64,000 nt of DNA from Heterotrichella gracilis (taxonomy: Eukaryota; Sar; Xanthophyceae; Tribonematales; Xanthonemataceae), in assembly GCA_032358255.1 (NCBI GenBank), contig JAULBX010015202.1, forward strand, positions 29,391-93,390, in the 5' to 3' direction. Within the stretch, counting starts at the first letter, position 1, and each line of letters starts with the position of its first letter. The translations under genes and the position numbers were made by a program. Of the stretch, positions 11,809 through 23,385 are shown in pieces. The notes under the pieces are model-generated. The model did no database searches and was not told the origin of the DNA. It was given only the letters and a program-made list of their open reading frames with translations.

Positions 11809-14800
11809 TCACGCCGTCTCCCCCCCTGGGGCCAGCGCCCTCTCCACCGCCCTGGACACCCCCTCCAGCAGCCCCACCAGCCCCCCTTGCAGCAGCTCAG
11901 GGCGTCCCGCCAGCTCAGCAAACGCTGGGGCCAGGTCAGCATGGGAGGACAGGGCCTGCAAGGGGGGGTAAGTATGTACCGAGGTCAGTGTGAACAATTC
12001 ATGATGACCCAGCTGTGGCAGCTGATGGTGGTGGTGTGGGGTGAATAGGATGCAGATCAGTGAGGGATTTCAGTACAGCGCCAGCTCTGCGTGTGTGCGA
12101 GGGGATAAAAAAACCCAAATCCCCTCAACAGCCTGCTGCCGCATTTCATTTGTTTACATAAACATATATTTATTCTACTCCTCATGCACCTCCCCCTACC
12201 TGCAGATCCGCCACCGCCAGCTTCACCCCCTGTGCAGGCCACCCCCACGGCACCAGCACCTCCGCCTCTGCGCCACATGGCAGCACCACACGCATGAGGG
12301 GGGAGGAGGGGGAGATGGCGTGCAGGGGGTAGCGCTCGCAGGCAGCTGCAGCAGGGGAGGGAACGGGGGTCAGGGGCTGGCAAGACATGCAAATGGCTTT
12401 AAAGCAGTTGGCTGGGCTAGCTCATGCTTTGCACCAGCAGTACAGCCAGAGTGATGACCAGTCTGCATGCCTTGGCCCCTTGCGCCATCGTCTGGCTCTG
12501 TGAAAGTGAAAGTGCATGCAGGCCCAAATTAGCCGCCGCCATGCCAACGCGTCCTGGGCCAAACTGCACAGATTAGTATACGACATCTGATACAGCCAAT
12601 GCCACCTCCCCTATCCCATATTAATTAGTTCAAAACAGCTATAATATAGTATTCAATAAGGCTCGCCCAGCCCGGGCATTTCCCAAGGTATCCAACCAAC
12701 CTCCACTCCCCCCCCCCACCTGCCAGCATGGTGCTCCTCCTTGTGGCCCCCACCACCGCCGCCTGCACCTCCCTCACCACCCACTCCACCCCCCGGTTGC
12801 CCCCCACTGCCGCAGCCACCAGGGGGGCAATGTCAGCATCGGGCGGGTTGAGGCGCGCACCAGCCACACGCGCGCTGCCGGGTCGCAGCAGTATGGTCAG
12901 CTCATGGTCGACCACCGTGACGCGGTCTGGGGGGGCAGTGGGATGAGAGGGTTTGAGGGGGAGTTTTTGAGGTTTAACTTTTAGCAGGCAGGTGAGCTGG
13001 TGGTCAGGCATCAGCTTGGCGTAATTTGGGGATGGTGGCTGGGGTTAGGGTTTATGGCTTAGGGTTAATCTGAATGTTCAGGATGACAGTTTGTGGCTTG
13101 GGGTTCAAAGGCGACGGGGGCTGTGTAGGGGAAGAGGTAGGCTTTGGGTGCCGTGGGACAGAGTATCAAAAGCATGCATACCACACACATGTGGTTGAAT
13201 GGCGATGCGCATTACATGCACCACCACCCCCGCCCCCCAACCTGTCTCCTCGAGCCTGTCTGGGTGTGGCAGCATGACAGGTGTGGCCAGCTTGAGGTGC
13301 AGGGTGTCGCTCTCAACCAGCACGACAGACACGCCCCCCAGCACTGTCACCAGGCCAGCAACCTCGTCGAGCCTGCGGGTGGGAAATGGGGGGTTGGTGC
13401 ATGTGTGTGTGGTGCATATCAACAATTGCATGCCTGTGGACGGTGCCACATGCTGCTGTACTCCAGCCCATGCCAGCCAGGAGGTGACCCAATCAATTCA
13501 AAAATCAAACACGCACAAAGCACGTAACCACATCATGGACCAACGATCCATGATTACTACTGAGCGCCCCTGCAACGCCCTTGCAACGCAGCCATGGTTT
13601 CTACACAACCGCAGTCACTCCCCCCTCCCCCGCCACTCACCACTCTGCTGCGCGTGCGTTCCTGGCCGCCGCCTCCGCCCCCGCCCTGTCGGGCCCCCCT
13701 CCCCCCACCCCCGCCAGCACCTGCGCAGCCAGTGCAGCCACCTCCTCCCCCTCACCCGCAACAGAAGACTCAAGCTCCCGCAGCTGGGCCTGGTGGGGGG
13801 AGCAAAATCTGGGGTCAGCCATTGTCGCGCAGGCCCACACTTTCCCAATCGCGCGCACACTGGTCCATGCATTGGTCACATGCATCAGCCACATGCATAG
13901 TGTTGGTATATTAGCTAAACCATGATCACATGCAATGAGTCAGTACATTGGTATATCCCTGACCGCATCATACATTTAGTTTAGGTAGCCCACAACCCTC
14001 CCTCCCCTACCTCCTTGCTTGCGATTGCCCCCTCCAGCTCCCTGGCCTCAGCAGCAGCAGCAGCCACCAGGGCACGGCACTCAGCCTGGAGAAGGAACAA
14101 GGGTGGGTGGGTGGGGGGAATGGGAGTGGGCAACCAACATGGGGAGTGCTGCATAGGTCATCGCAGCGGCGCACCAGGCAGATGGTCCCAGCCCCCACCA
14201 CTACCAGATGCAACTCGGGAGGCCACACGCATAGCACAGCAGCTGACACACAAGCGCACCTGAAAGCACGAAGTAGCAACTTCCATTTCACTTTGTCTCA
14301 AACATCATTTCCATAATCACCATAAGTTTATTATCACGTTTATTATTGACGTTATTTTAAAGCACTTTTTCTGCCTTTGTAAGCTCTATTGCTCATATTC
14401 ACAAAATACGTTATTTCTCTTTTATCGCCATAAACGCACCTCCACCCCCTCCTGGCCCACCCCACAACCCCGCCAGGTCCCACCAGCACCCACCTCACCA
14501 GGCCCCTCCTCCAGGGGAGCCAGCGGCTGGCGATCAGCCCCACCCCCGCCAGAACCCCGCGCCGCCGCCATCGCCGCCAGTGCGCGCCCCGCCCGCGCCT
14601 GCGCCTCGCCCACCCCCGCGTGCGCCTGCGCCAGCCTGGCTATGGCCTCTGCCACCTGGGCTTCCAGCTGCGGGGGTGGGGAGACCCAGGTGTGAGGGGG
14701 AGGTTGCATATGGTATGTGGGTGGGAAGGGGTGGTTGCAGGTGACGAAGGGTGTTGGTGGCGCATGTGACCGGGAGAGGAACACCACCTCAGGAGGACAT

Positions 14801-16180
14801 CGCCACGCTGGCGCACTGCATGTGGCGCTTTTTGATGGCAGGTCCTACAAGCCCTGCACAGCCTCCCCTCCCATGCCCACCCCTTGCACTTAAATTTCCA
14901 AATACCACCCTACCGCTCTGATCCACCTCCCATCGTTTTATTATCATTTAAACTTCGTATTTCATCACCCGTAAATGTTCTTTCAGTTTACCTCCTCGTT
15001 TGCCTTCTTGGCGCCCTTGAGCTCCGCCCCCACCCCCTCCAGCTGTGCGCTGCTCTCAGCCAAGTGCGCAGCCTCACTGCCATCGGGGCAGCCCTCGACT
15101 AGACCTGGACATGCACACACCAAGACCCGTGGTTAGGGTCTAGGCTGGTTTACATGGGTAGGGTGCAGTTTTTTAGCCTTCAGCCTGCCCTTGACCACCC
15201 AGCCTCACACACACACAAGGGTGCTGTTGATGCTGATGCTGCGAATGACCAAGCCACCTGCATATGGTGGACCATGTCCCGAGGGTTGTGGCGATTCCAT
15301 CTGCATCCAACTGTCAACCCCAGACACTGGGTGAATGCACCACTCCCACCACCACCACCCTTGCCACTGCCTGTGCACCCAGCCACCCCCCACCCACCCT
15401 GTATGAAGTTCTCCTTGACGTCGTAGTGCAGGTAGGTGTTCTTCAGCGATGAAAACTGGCGGCGCAGGCGCTTGAGGTCGCTGTCGCCACCGCCGCACAC
15501 CTGGGGGGTGGGTTTGTGTAAGGTGCAATGTGTGGGTGATGCATGGGGTGTGGAACAGGTGGCCACCACCCTGGTTCGCATGGGGGTGGAGACAAGATCT
15601 CAATGCTTTGCGATGAGTCGCCACACGCCATCATAGCCACATTCAACACCATTATCATCTGCAATATGCATGGGCAACCCCTGCGCACCACCTCCCCCCA
15701 AGCGTCCCACCTGTTCCCTTGCCGCCGCCTCCACGCGCGCCACCCGCTCGCCTGCACTGCTCTCCAGCTGGCGCAGCGCCCTGGATGGGGCGGAAGGAGG
15801 GTCATGGGTGTGTTGAGAGCTCGCGTGAGCTTGTCAGACTGGGCGTCAGCGTGTGCACATGGCGCGTCACACAGTACCAAGGTGGCTTGTGTGACGCAGG
15901 CTTGGCAGGTGACTAGAGGACCAAAGGGTGCAATGCATGTGGATTGCCAGGTGGGGCCACTGGGTGATCAGGCGTGGCGCAGTACACACACACACACACA
16001 CACACAAGCACTGTGGTTCCGCACACAGCTGGCTGCAAGGCTGTGTCCTGGGTCTGCTTACTTTGCAAACGCCTCTGGCGAGGGGTTGGCCAGTGCGGTG
16101 AGCACGTCCTGCAGCTGTGCATACTCAGGGGTGTGCAGGGAGGCGGCACCAAAGCTGACTCGCCGCGTGGGGTCAGTCAT
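11809..16180 (-). CDS. KNL1: KNL1/Spc105-like kinetochore scaffold, compact form
   Basis: Eleven exons on the minus strand, from the start: 16062..16180, 15711..15780, 15398..15500, 14992..15104, 14494..14667, 14011..14085, 13641..13789, 13242..13372, 12720..12926, 12200..12345, 11809..11955; 477 residues, all phases consistent. Residues 6-10 are RRVSF, the PP1-docking motif typical of the KNL1 N-terminus. A middle block (LKNTYLHYDVKENFIQGLVE, about 78-100) leads into an Ala/Glu-rich coiled coil (about 105-265). The C-terminal 210 residues alternate short strands and helices (VESDTLHLKL, DHELTILLRP, VEWVVREVQAAV, then LMRVVLPC and a final helix), compatible with the tandem RWD domains by which KNL1 binds MIS12. 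No MELT-type repeats were found. KNL1 recruits PP1 and checkpoint kinases at kinetochores. Another coiled-coil/RWD kinetochore protein is the main alternative. An acceptor just upstream of the ATG suggests an intron in the 5' UTR or further 5' exons. Confidence 0.58.
15984..16006. repeat. (AC)n microsatellite
   Basis: About eleven uninterrupted AC units in the first intron of the KNL1-like gene. Confidence 0.95.
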
Positions 16181-17853
16181 GGCGTCTGCCTGTGGTGGGG
16201 GGGTAAGGGGGTGAGCGGGGGTGGAGAGCCCCTCCCAGGGAAGGAATGCTTGGGTGCAACCAGGGAAGGAATGCAAGGAGTGAAACGGGTATTGCTTGCC
16301 CATATCATGGCATCAACGCAGGGAAAGTGTATGTCGCAAGGTGAGAGGATTTTTGCTTGTACAGGCTTTAGGCAAAGGTGCGGGCAGTGCACTGGGGTTT
16401 CACAGCTATGATACAAGATGCGCCCCAACAATTAAAACATCCCCAGAAGTGCCATGGATGGGTAGAGCGTGTCTGCAAAATGGATGTGGTAGCGTGGCAG
16501 GTGTTTCCAGCGTCAAAAGGGTATGTTGGGTCGGGCAGTTGCAAAACCCCAGGCAAGGTTTTATATATCCTGCCTTTATGGACAGTGCTTGGGTCACACA
16601 CTGCAAAAATGATATCACAAACTGTACACCAATGTTTAGTTGAAGCTTCCCAGCGTTGTAAGCCGCACGAGCGAGTCGCCACGAGTGTGTATGTCCCAGA
16701 TGGGTATGCATGCATATGCAGCGACCGGTGGCAACGGAACATTGGGATGACCCAAGCCACAAATGGGGTTATGAACAGGCAAACCTAGTTTACGGATCCA
16801 ATGTGATTCTGGGCTGGGTAACCCACGGAAGTCTATAGCACCAGTCACGGCAAAAGGGCTGTGAGTTTAAGGCTTGCGGATAGTTCTCCGAAATGGCTTA
16901 TCCCAGTGTTCCTTGAATGCTAGAGGTGGCAAGTGGGTACAACGACGAGCCTTTTTCCAACTGAGTAGAGCCGTACCTGAGGTGGGTCCACACGCGAGCT
17001 GTCTGTGTGTGCTTGCCGTGGGTTGGTGCTGGTCAACGACGCTGGTAGCGCCCCACAAGTGCGGTGTCGGACCCGCTGTTGCTGTCTAAAATTGCAAGAG
17101 TGGACGAGGTTCGTCCTGGAAAACTGCTGCTGTTCTGGTTCGTTGGTTTGTCAACTTTTTTGGTTGTCTCAAAAATACTGCAACTGTTTGAAAGTCAAAC
17201 AGTGCCAGGGGAGTATTTATGGTCAGCCTGTGACTGGGTGGGAAAGATAAGGGGCTCGGGAGAGGCTCGGGGCTCGGACATCAGGGGGACCCCTGAGGAC
17301 AATTCTAGTCCCCCTGGGGACATGCCGAGAGGTCTTTTGGGCACTGTCTATAGGTCGATCTACGAGCTATTTGCCACACACTCCAAGAAAAGAGGCAACC
17401 TTTCCCGCACGTAAACCTGCTCCTTCGCATGCGTCGTCGGCCTGCCTTTGTTTGAGGTGCAGTGCTTGTTCTTGTGCCCCACTCACGAGCGGGTGAAACG
17501 TGACGGGAAGCCTGGGACTCTGCCCAGTTGTTCCGTATTAAGGGACTTCTTTGGAGCCAGAACACATCCATCTAGCAGTAAACCAAACGTGCATCCATCA
17601 CACTAGCACTACGTCACGCATGCATACAGTGTGGGTGGGACCTTGTTCGAGTCACGCAGTGCCACTCAGCATACCCAGCAAGGTCCTCACCCCTGTCTTT
17701 GCCAGAAACCCCTGAACCAACCAGCCACCGCAAGTATCACTAGGTCCGTGATCAGGAGCTGCTAGGGCCCCAGCCCCAGCCCCAGCACCCCCACCCCCCA
17801 CCCACCGCCCACCACCCACCACACCCCCGCCACCCGCCCACCACACCCCAGCC
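16181..17853. promoter_or_regulatory. Divergent intergenic region (KNL1-like / lumenal phosphatase-like)
   Basis: About 1.7 kb separating two divergent start codons. Near the left end, minus-strand CCACAG with AG at 16191-16190 looks like a splice acceptor nine bases before the KNL1-like ATG. A palindromic ATGCATGCAT element with a shared flank lies at 16705-16760. At 17064-17414 (+) a 116-codon open frame with one hydrophobic segment (LLLFWFVGLSTFLVVSK) has no ATG at its head and is not called. From about 17756 to 17850 there is a C-rich low-complexity tract just before the next gene. Confidence 0.4.
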
Positions 17854-20650
17854 ATGGCGCACAGGGTGTCGTCTGGTACCGGCGCGGTGCTGGAACGCCA
17901 TAAGGTTGTCGGTCAGAGACCCGCAAGCGTGCAAGGAATCGCGCACACACGCCGCCCTCGGCCCCACAAGCCCAGCTGCAGTGCAGCAGCAGCACAGCCA
18001 CAGCACCCACCCACCACCCACCCCTCCGCCTCCTCCCTGCAAGGGGAGCATGGTTTACCCCCTGGCCAGGGGAGGTGGTGCCACGTGGACAGGCGTGCAG
18101 TGCTTCGCTCCCTGGTGCTGGGGGGGGCTCTGGGTGAGGTGGGTGGTGGGTGGGCGAGGGTACCTCCCCAACCCTGGCAGTGCATACGTACCCCTTGCAG
18201 CGCCTCCTGAATTTGCACCTTGCCTGCTGATCCCAGCGCAGGGTGCACAGCCACAGCCCCAGGCTCTTGAAATCCCTGCTTACAATCCATGCCGAAAACC
18301 CTAAGCGCGTACCCCAAAACCCTAAAATTACGCCACATGCATGGCGTGGCATCGTGGGTCACCCCGGTTGTCCCTCCCTATGTTTCCCCTCCACCACTGT
18401 TCACCCCTCCCCCGCAGGCGTTCGTCCCCGCACTTGTCCCCCCTCCCGCCCACGCCAGCCTGGTGCAGTTCCCAGTGGAGCGCCTGAACAACACATACAT
18501 ACTGGTGCGGGCAGGTGAGTGAGGGCCAGGGGGAGATGATGCCACCGCAACAGGGAAAGAAGTGGGCCCACAACTGCCGCGCATAGCCATGTGTTTCACC
18601 CAGCTAGAGGTGTTATGAGCCTAAAGTAACACTCCTGCACCAGTAGGTGGAAGTATATCCTATTTAATATACTGGATTAAATGCGTATAATGCAAAAGTG
18701 TTTCACCCAGCTAGATGTTTTACTGCTGCATGCAAGAATTTTACACCCCGCTAAGGGTTTTCCTTTGTGCAACAAGTAGACCAGTTCATCGGTGTGGCGC
18801 TGTAAGGCATCGGCAAAGCCGGCATCAGTTTCACTGTTCCATGAATGAAGTTCTTGTGTATGTTATTGTGAGATATATTGTTCGTCATAGATCGGTTTTT
18901 CATGCAATGTTACATTAAATTTATTGTCAGGTATCCAAAACGTCACCTCAATATCAGAATAAATATGTAATGTAAATATAATTATTCCGACATATACCCC
19001 CGTCTGACTGCAGGTGAGAGCGTTGCCGAGTCCCAGGGCCGTGTGCTGACCAACCCCGTGGCAAACACATCAATGGACTCGGGACTGAGCAGAGAGGGCA
19101 AGAAACAGGTGCGGTGTGGGCAGACCTGGGTTCTACTATTGTATCCTGCCTATGTTTTCCCTCTATCTATTGTCAATCCACTCCCTCCATCCTCTGCCTA
19201 TTACGTCCCTCCCCCTGACTGTGTGCGTCCCGGTCCACCATCCCCACCTGTATGCCCAATGCCCAATGCGCCCCCTCCCCCTCCCCCCCAGGTCCTGCAG
19301 CGCACCCACCCCAGCCTGGTGGCCCTGCTGGCAGCCGAGTCCCAGGAGGGAGATGGGGTGGCGGAGGATGGGTCGGAGGGTCTGTGGCTGTGGCCATCCA
19401 TCACGCAGCGGGCATACCAAACAGCAGAGGTAGGCGCACCATGCACACACACACACTCAACCCCCCCTGTGATCATGAGGCTCTTACAACACACAGGCGC
19501 GCATACATACACACACACATTCACCTCCCCAGGGGTCTCGAGACTCGTACAACACACATGCACACACACACATATACACGCATTCATTGTCCCAGCCTGG
19601 CCTCATCCAGCCACTCTCTCTCCTGCAGGTCCTTGCAGCGCTGCTGGGTGTTGGCCGGCAGCGCATCGTGCCTGAGTACTCTTTCCTGGACCCAAGGGGG
19701 GTGGGGGCGCTGGAGGGGGGGAGGCTGGAGGAGGTGGGGGCGGGGAGGAGAGGGGGGCAGTACTGTCTTAGCATTCAGGTTGGATGCTTCCTGGTACCAA
19801 TGCAAGTGGCCAAGCGGGCGCATTGTGCGACCTAGTTGGAGAGAAAGGTGGTGGGGGCTCATGCCTGCACAGTTGGTCCGTGTAGATTCAGACTCCGGGG
19901 ATACTAACCAGGCTGGTGACTGAACGCTGGATACTGCTGATGCGGCATGACGCACCATATGAATGTACTGGAGGCACCTCCAAGCGTGACACTGCTTCTG
20001 CAGCACCTGCAGTCAAGGGTGTTTGCCTTAGTAGCCGTGTTCACCCATAGAAGTGGCGCAGCAGTTGACAGTGCCAGGTGGCGCTTGCAGGTGGACCTGG
20101 CACTGACCAGTGGGGACTCCAGCAGCCCCTACTGGCGCCCCCCACCTGGCCAGGACGGCACCCCGCCTGAGAGCGTTGCCGACGTGCTGACGCGCGGCAG
20201 GCAGCTGCTGTCAATCACCGAGACGCAGTACTTTGGTGGGTCGATCGTGCAACCCTGTAGGGAGTGGTTTGTATGGTCTTTGCAGTCTCACACTTCATGT
20301 TGTTAGCACACGCTTTCAGCTCGGCTTGCATGATGGGCTTGCCCCTGTGGCCGTATGTTATCATTATAAACATATGGTATCACCCTTGCACCTTTTCTCT
20401 CCCTCTCTCCTGCTCATGCCCCTCTCCCTGCCCTGCAGGCGCCACCATCGTCATCATCTCCCCTGACTCCGCCAACCTGTCGGTGCTTCAGGCCGCGGCG
20501 CAGGGCATCGACCTGAGGGACCACGCGCGCCTGGGGTGGGCCCCGGGGGAAGCGCGCATGCTGCAGGTGGCGGGGGGCGGGGCGGTGGAGGCGGCGGGGG
20601 CGGGGCAGAGCTTCAGTATTCGCTGCGAGCGGCCGCCAAACTGCCGCTGA
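17854..20650 (+). CDS. Histidine-phosphatase-fold (PGM-like) protein, probable lumenal pseudoenzyme
   Basis: Seven exons: 17854..18138, 18418..18514, 19014..19108, 19292..19429, 19629..19733, 20091..20235, 20439..20650; 358 residues. The mature part follows the plant phosphoglycerate-mutase-like layout: NNTYILVRAGES, GRVLTNPVANTSMDSGLS, LDPRGVGALEG, PPPGQDGTPPESVADV, then ATIVIISPDSANLSVLQA and WAPGEAR. In active members the first motif is RHG and a second His lies in the later motif. Here they read RAG (126-128) and SPDS, so catalysis is unlikely. The first 80 residues are basic and Ser/Ala/Pro-rich like a plastid transit peptide. They are followed by RRAVLRSLVLGGALG and AHA at 106-108, a twin-arginine thylakoid signal with its cleavage site. 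A thylakoid-lumen location is inferred. The exon 1 donor (GAG then GTGGGT) was chosen because only it keeps phase with exon 2. Confidence 0.83.
18596..19000 (+). repeat. AT-rich intron insert with repeated TTTCACCCAGCTAGA
   Basis: Within the second intron of the lumenal phosphatase-like gene, TTTCACCCAGCTAGA occurs at about 18594 and again at about 18701. A diverged third copy (TTTTACACCCCGCTAAGG) follows near 18740. The surrounding sequence is markedly AT-rich and unlike the exons, suggesting an old insertion. Confidence 0.5.
19438..19580. repeat. Imperfect (CA)n tracts in an intron
   Basis: Three clusters of CACACA/CATACACACA in the fourth intron of the phosphatase-like gene, separated by a loosely repeated unit (ACACACTCAACC, ACACACATTCACCTCCC). 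Confidence 0.7.
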
Positions 20651-21861
20651 CTGTGGTTGCTGTCCTGCATGGCATGGGCTAAGCAACACTGTCATGATGA
20701 TGGGCTAAGCAACATCGTGAGGACCATGATAGCTGTACAATGGCATTAAATTAACTAATGCAATTGCAGCTGCAGTCGGCCTCAGGCAACAGCCATGATG
20801 ATTGCTGATCCTAATACATCTCGCGCATGAAAGCTGATGAAGTAAAATTGGAATTGATGAATTTCATGCACATAAATATGTCAACCAGTCAATTTGTCTT
20901 AAACTTTGAAGTGTTAAGACTTGCCTCCAGGCAGGGCCGATCTGGCGGCCCGGGCCCACATGCATGGTCACTCTGCTATGCCTGCATTGTACTGTCCAAC
21001 TGCCAGACATGGCATGTCTGAACTAGTGTATCAATATATATGTAGTATACTTTTAAAGCTATGCATGCCACCTGCTGGCCGGGCCGCAATGGCATTCCCA
21101 ATTTTCCGAATGTGACAGTGTTTTGCAAGGGCTATTTTTCTCAGAAAGAAAGGCAGTAACATATCGCCATGCATGGTCATAATATGATATTATCAGACTG
21201 GAATTTTTTTCGTGTCTGTACATGTATTATTTGCAAATAATACAGAGTATACTTAGTGACGTCAGTTACAGTAACACTTGCGGCTGCCGCACTGCTGCAC
21301 AGAAAATGCATTCAGTTCAATTTGTTGCGCCAAGAACAATGTCATGTTTATAATAGGGCTATCGGATAGATGCGCTCATGGCGCTATAGCTGACCACACA
21401 ATGTCAACAGCAACATGAAATCAGATTGTGCAGCCGAGAAACCGCCCATTATGGAGTGTGGCCTAAGGCTTATCGGTCCATACTTTGCCGCCTCCCACAT
21501 GGCGCCACCCGCCAGCACCCGTCAATTCCCGTTCCATTGGTGTGTGCACGAGCCGCGCTGCCAAAGGTGCTGCACCTGTGAATGATGCCAGAGTTGTCCA
21601 CCGCAAGCATGACCCGGTGGGGTATTGGCAGCAACGTGCGCCACCCCCCGCTGCCTGGGTATTGGACCTATGTTCAACAACCACTTCTAGCCCAGGACCA
21701 CAGTAGGATCCTGCCTGCGCTGCGCACCAACCCCCATGCGCCACAGTCCCTGGAGCCATGTGCTGGCCCCAAACCCCACAGGACCACCAGCATGCATGGG
21801 GGCAATGACCCATGCCACCGGTGCCCATGTTGTCTCCCCCCCCCCCTGCGCCGCACCCCCT
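20651..21861. other. Convergent intergenic region, AT-rich
   Basis: About 1.2 kb between the converging stops of the phosphatase-like and penta-EF-hand genes. It is clearly AT-richer than the exons (especially 20750-21430) and holds no convincing coding sequence. It should contain both 3' UTRs. Confidence 0.5.
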
Positions 21862-23385
21862 CTACCTTGTCTGCGCGCATGCGTACAGGAACTGGTTGTA
21901 ATCCATGGTCACCTTGCCTGTGTTCTGCGGGTCAAAGGCCTTGAAGGTGTTGGCCACGCCGTGCACAAACAGCGTCATGGCGATGAACTCGGGCATGCCC
22001 AGCTGCCCGTTGCGGTCTGGGTCAAAGGCCTTGCACATGGCGTAGAAGGCGTGCTGGTCAAGCTTGTAGCCTGGGGGGGGGTGGGGAGGGAGGAGGAAGA
22101 GGGTGAGGTGGTGGGTTGGAGGAGCTGGGGTGGGTTGGATTGCGAGTGTGGGTGTGGCGGTGGTGGGATTAGGAGGAAAGTCGAGGGTTTAAATGTGGTG
22201 GCATGGTGTGAATGAGGTGCTGGTGGGACTGGTAGTCTGCTGCGTGCGAAGGCCAGGCAATGACATGGCGGGTGCAAGGTCGGTGCGCGGGGAGGGTGCC
22301 TGCATGCGGCATCGGGGTTGGCGCCGCATGAGGCCATGGGATGCAACGACTGGGCTACGCGCTAGGCATCGCATGGCATGGCTGCAGTCATGCCAGGATG
22401 CTGGCCTCAGAGGCACCCCACCCAGCTCCCCACATGCGCCCCCCATCCCCGCACCCCCCTCGCCCACCCACCTGCCGCCGCCAGCGCGTTGTGAATCTCC
22501 CCGAGAGACAGGTTGCCCGACCGGTCCCCATCAAACTGCCTGAAGTTGGCCTGGGCACCCACGATGAACTTGTGCAGCGTGCGGAACTCCTCGTAGCCGA
22601 TGGTGCCGCCACCGTCCTTGTCGTGCATCCTGGAGCAAGGGGGTGGAGGGGTGGTGTGGGAGGGGGGATAGGACTGAGATGGGGGACCAGGGTGGCAAGC
22701 GCTGCACAGCCCAAGGCACGCATCCAGACAAAGCTGGTAGGTGTCGGTGCGAGTGTGTGAGGTGGCAAGAGTTGAGTGTGTGTCCCATGATGGCGGTGTG
22801 GTGGTGGTGCCGAGTTTGGGGAAAGCGACATGAGCAGCGTGGATATACCACTGTCCTGGCTTACACATTGGCAGGCTTCCCCTTCCACCTTCAGGCATAT
22901 ACCACATACCACCGTCCTGGCTTAAATAGGAGATTTCACACCAAAGGACGTGGGAGGGCAGTTGATATAGCATGCCACTGCAACAACCAGCTGGCACTGC
23001 GACAACCAGCTGGCGTGTAGCTGGTGGGTGTGCAGCTGACTACCTGATCATCTGTGCACACACTGCCAGACTGAAGTTCATCTGGCCCATAGCCAGGGCC
23101 TTTTGCAGCTCCTCCACCGATATCTGACCACTCTTGTCGGCATCCACCACCGCGAACCACTGGGGACACACACACAGGAAGAATACTATTCAGTGAATTT
23201 TACAAAGCCATACAGTGCTGCGTGACATGCAGCGAAGCTGAGGTGACAGCAGGGACAAGTCAACCCATCATGCCTAGGGCCTGACTGTGCATTGGGATGT
23301 GAACAGGCAGGTACTGGATGTAGATATCTGGTTGGTTCTAAGGCCAAAGTGTACATACGTTTTTAATCTGTGCTTCCTCTGCCAT
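21862..23385 (-). CDS. Penta-EF-hand (ALG-2/PDCD6-like) calcium-binding protein
   Basis: Four exons on the minus strand: 23359..23385, 23044..23159, 22472..22629, 21862..22070; 169 residues, typical of a short PEF protein. After a nine-residue N-terminus comes WFAVVDADKSGQISVEEL (EF1), then DKDGGGTIGYEE (EF2), DGDRSGNLSLGE (EF3), DPDRNGQLGMPE (EF4) and a degenerate fifth loop DPQNTGKVTMDY that would serve for dimerisation. The first three loops have the canonical Asp/Gly/Glu positions and should bind calcium. EF4 has a Pro before the final Glu. PEF proteins act as calcium-dependent adaptors in membrane traffic and repair. The Pro/Gly-rich N-terminal extension of animal ALG-2 is absent. The stop TAG overlaps a donor-like AAGGTAGAG, but the protein is complete at that point. 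Confidence 0.93.

Noticed and set aside
15984-16006. Possible CRISPR-like or satellite array
   Set aside because: Simple (AC)n microsatellite. No array of repeats with unique spacers exists anywhere in the window.
17064-17414. Membrane-like 116-codon frame
   Set aside because: There is no ATG at its head, a stop lies just upstream and no splice acceptor in phase was found. Noted only within the intergenic entry.
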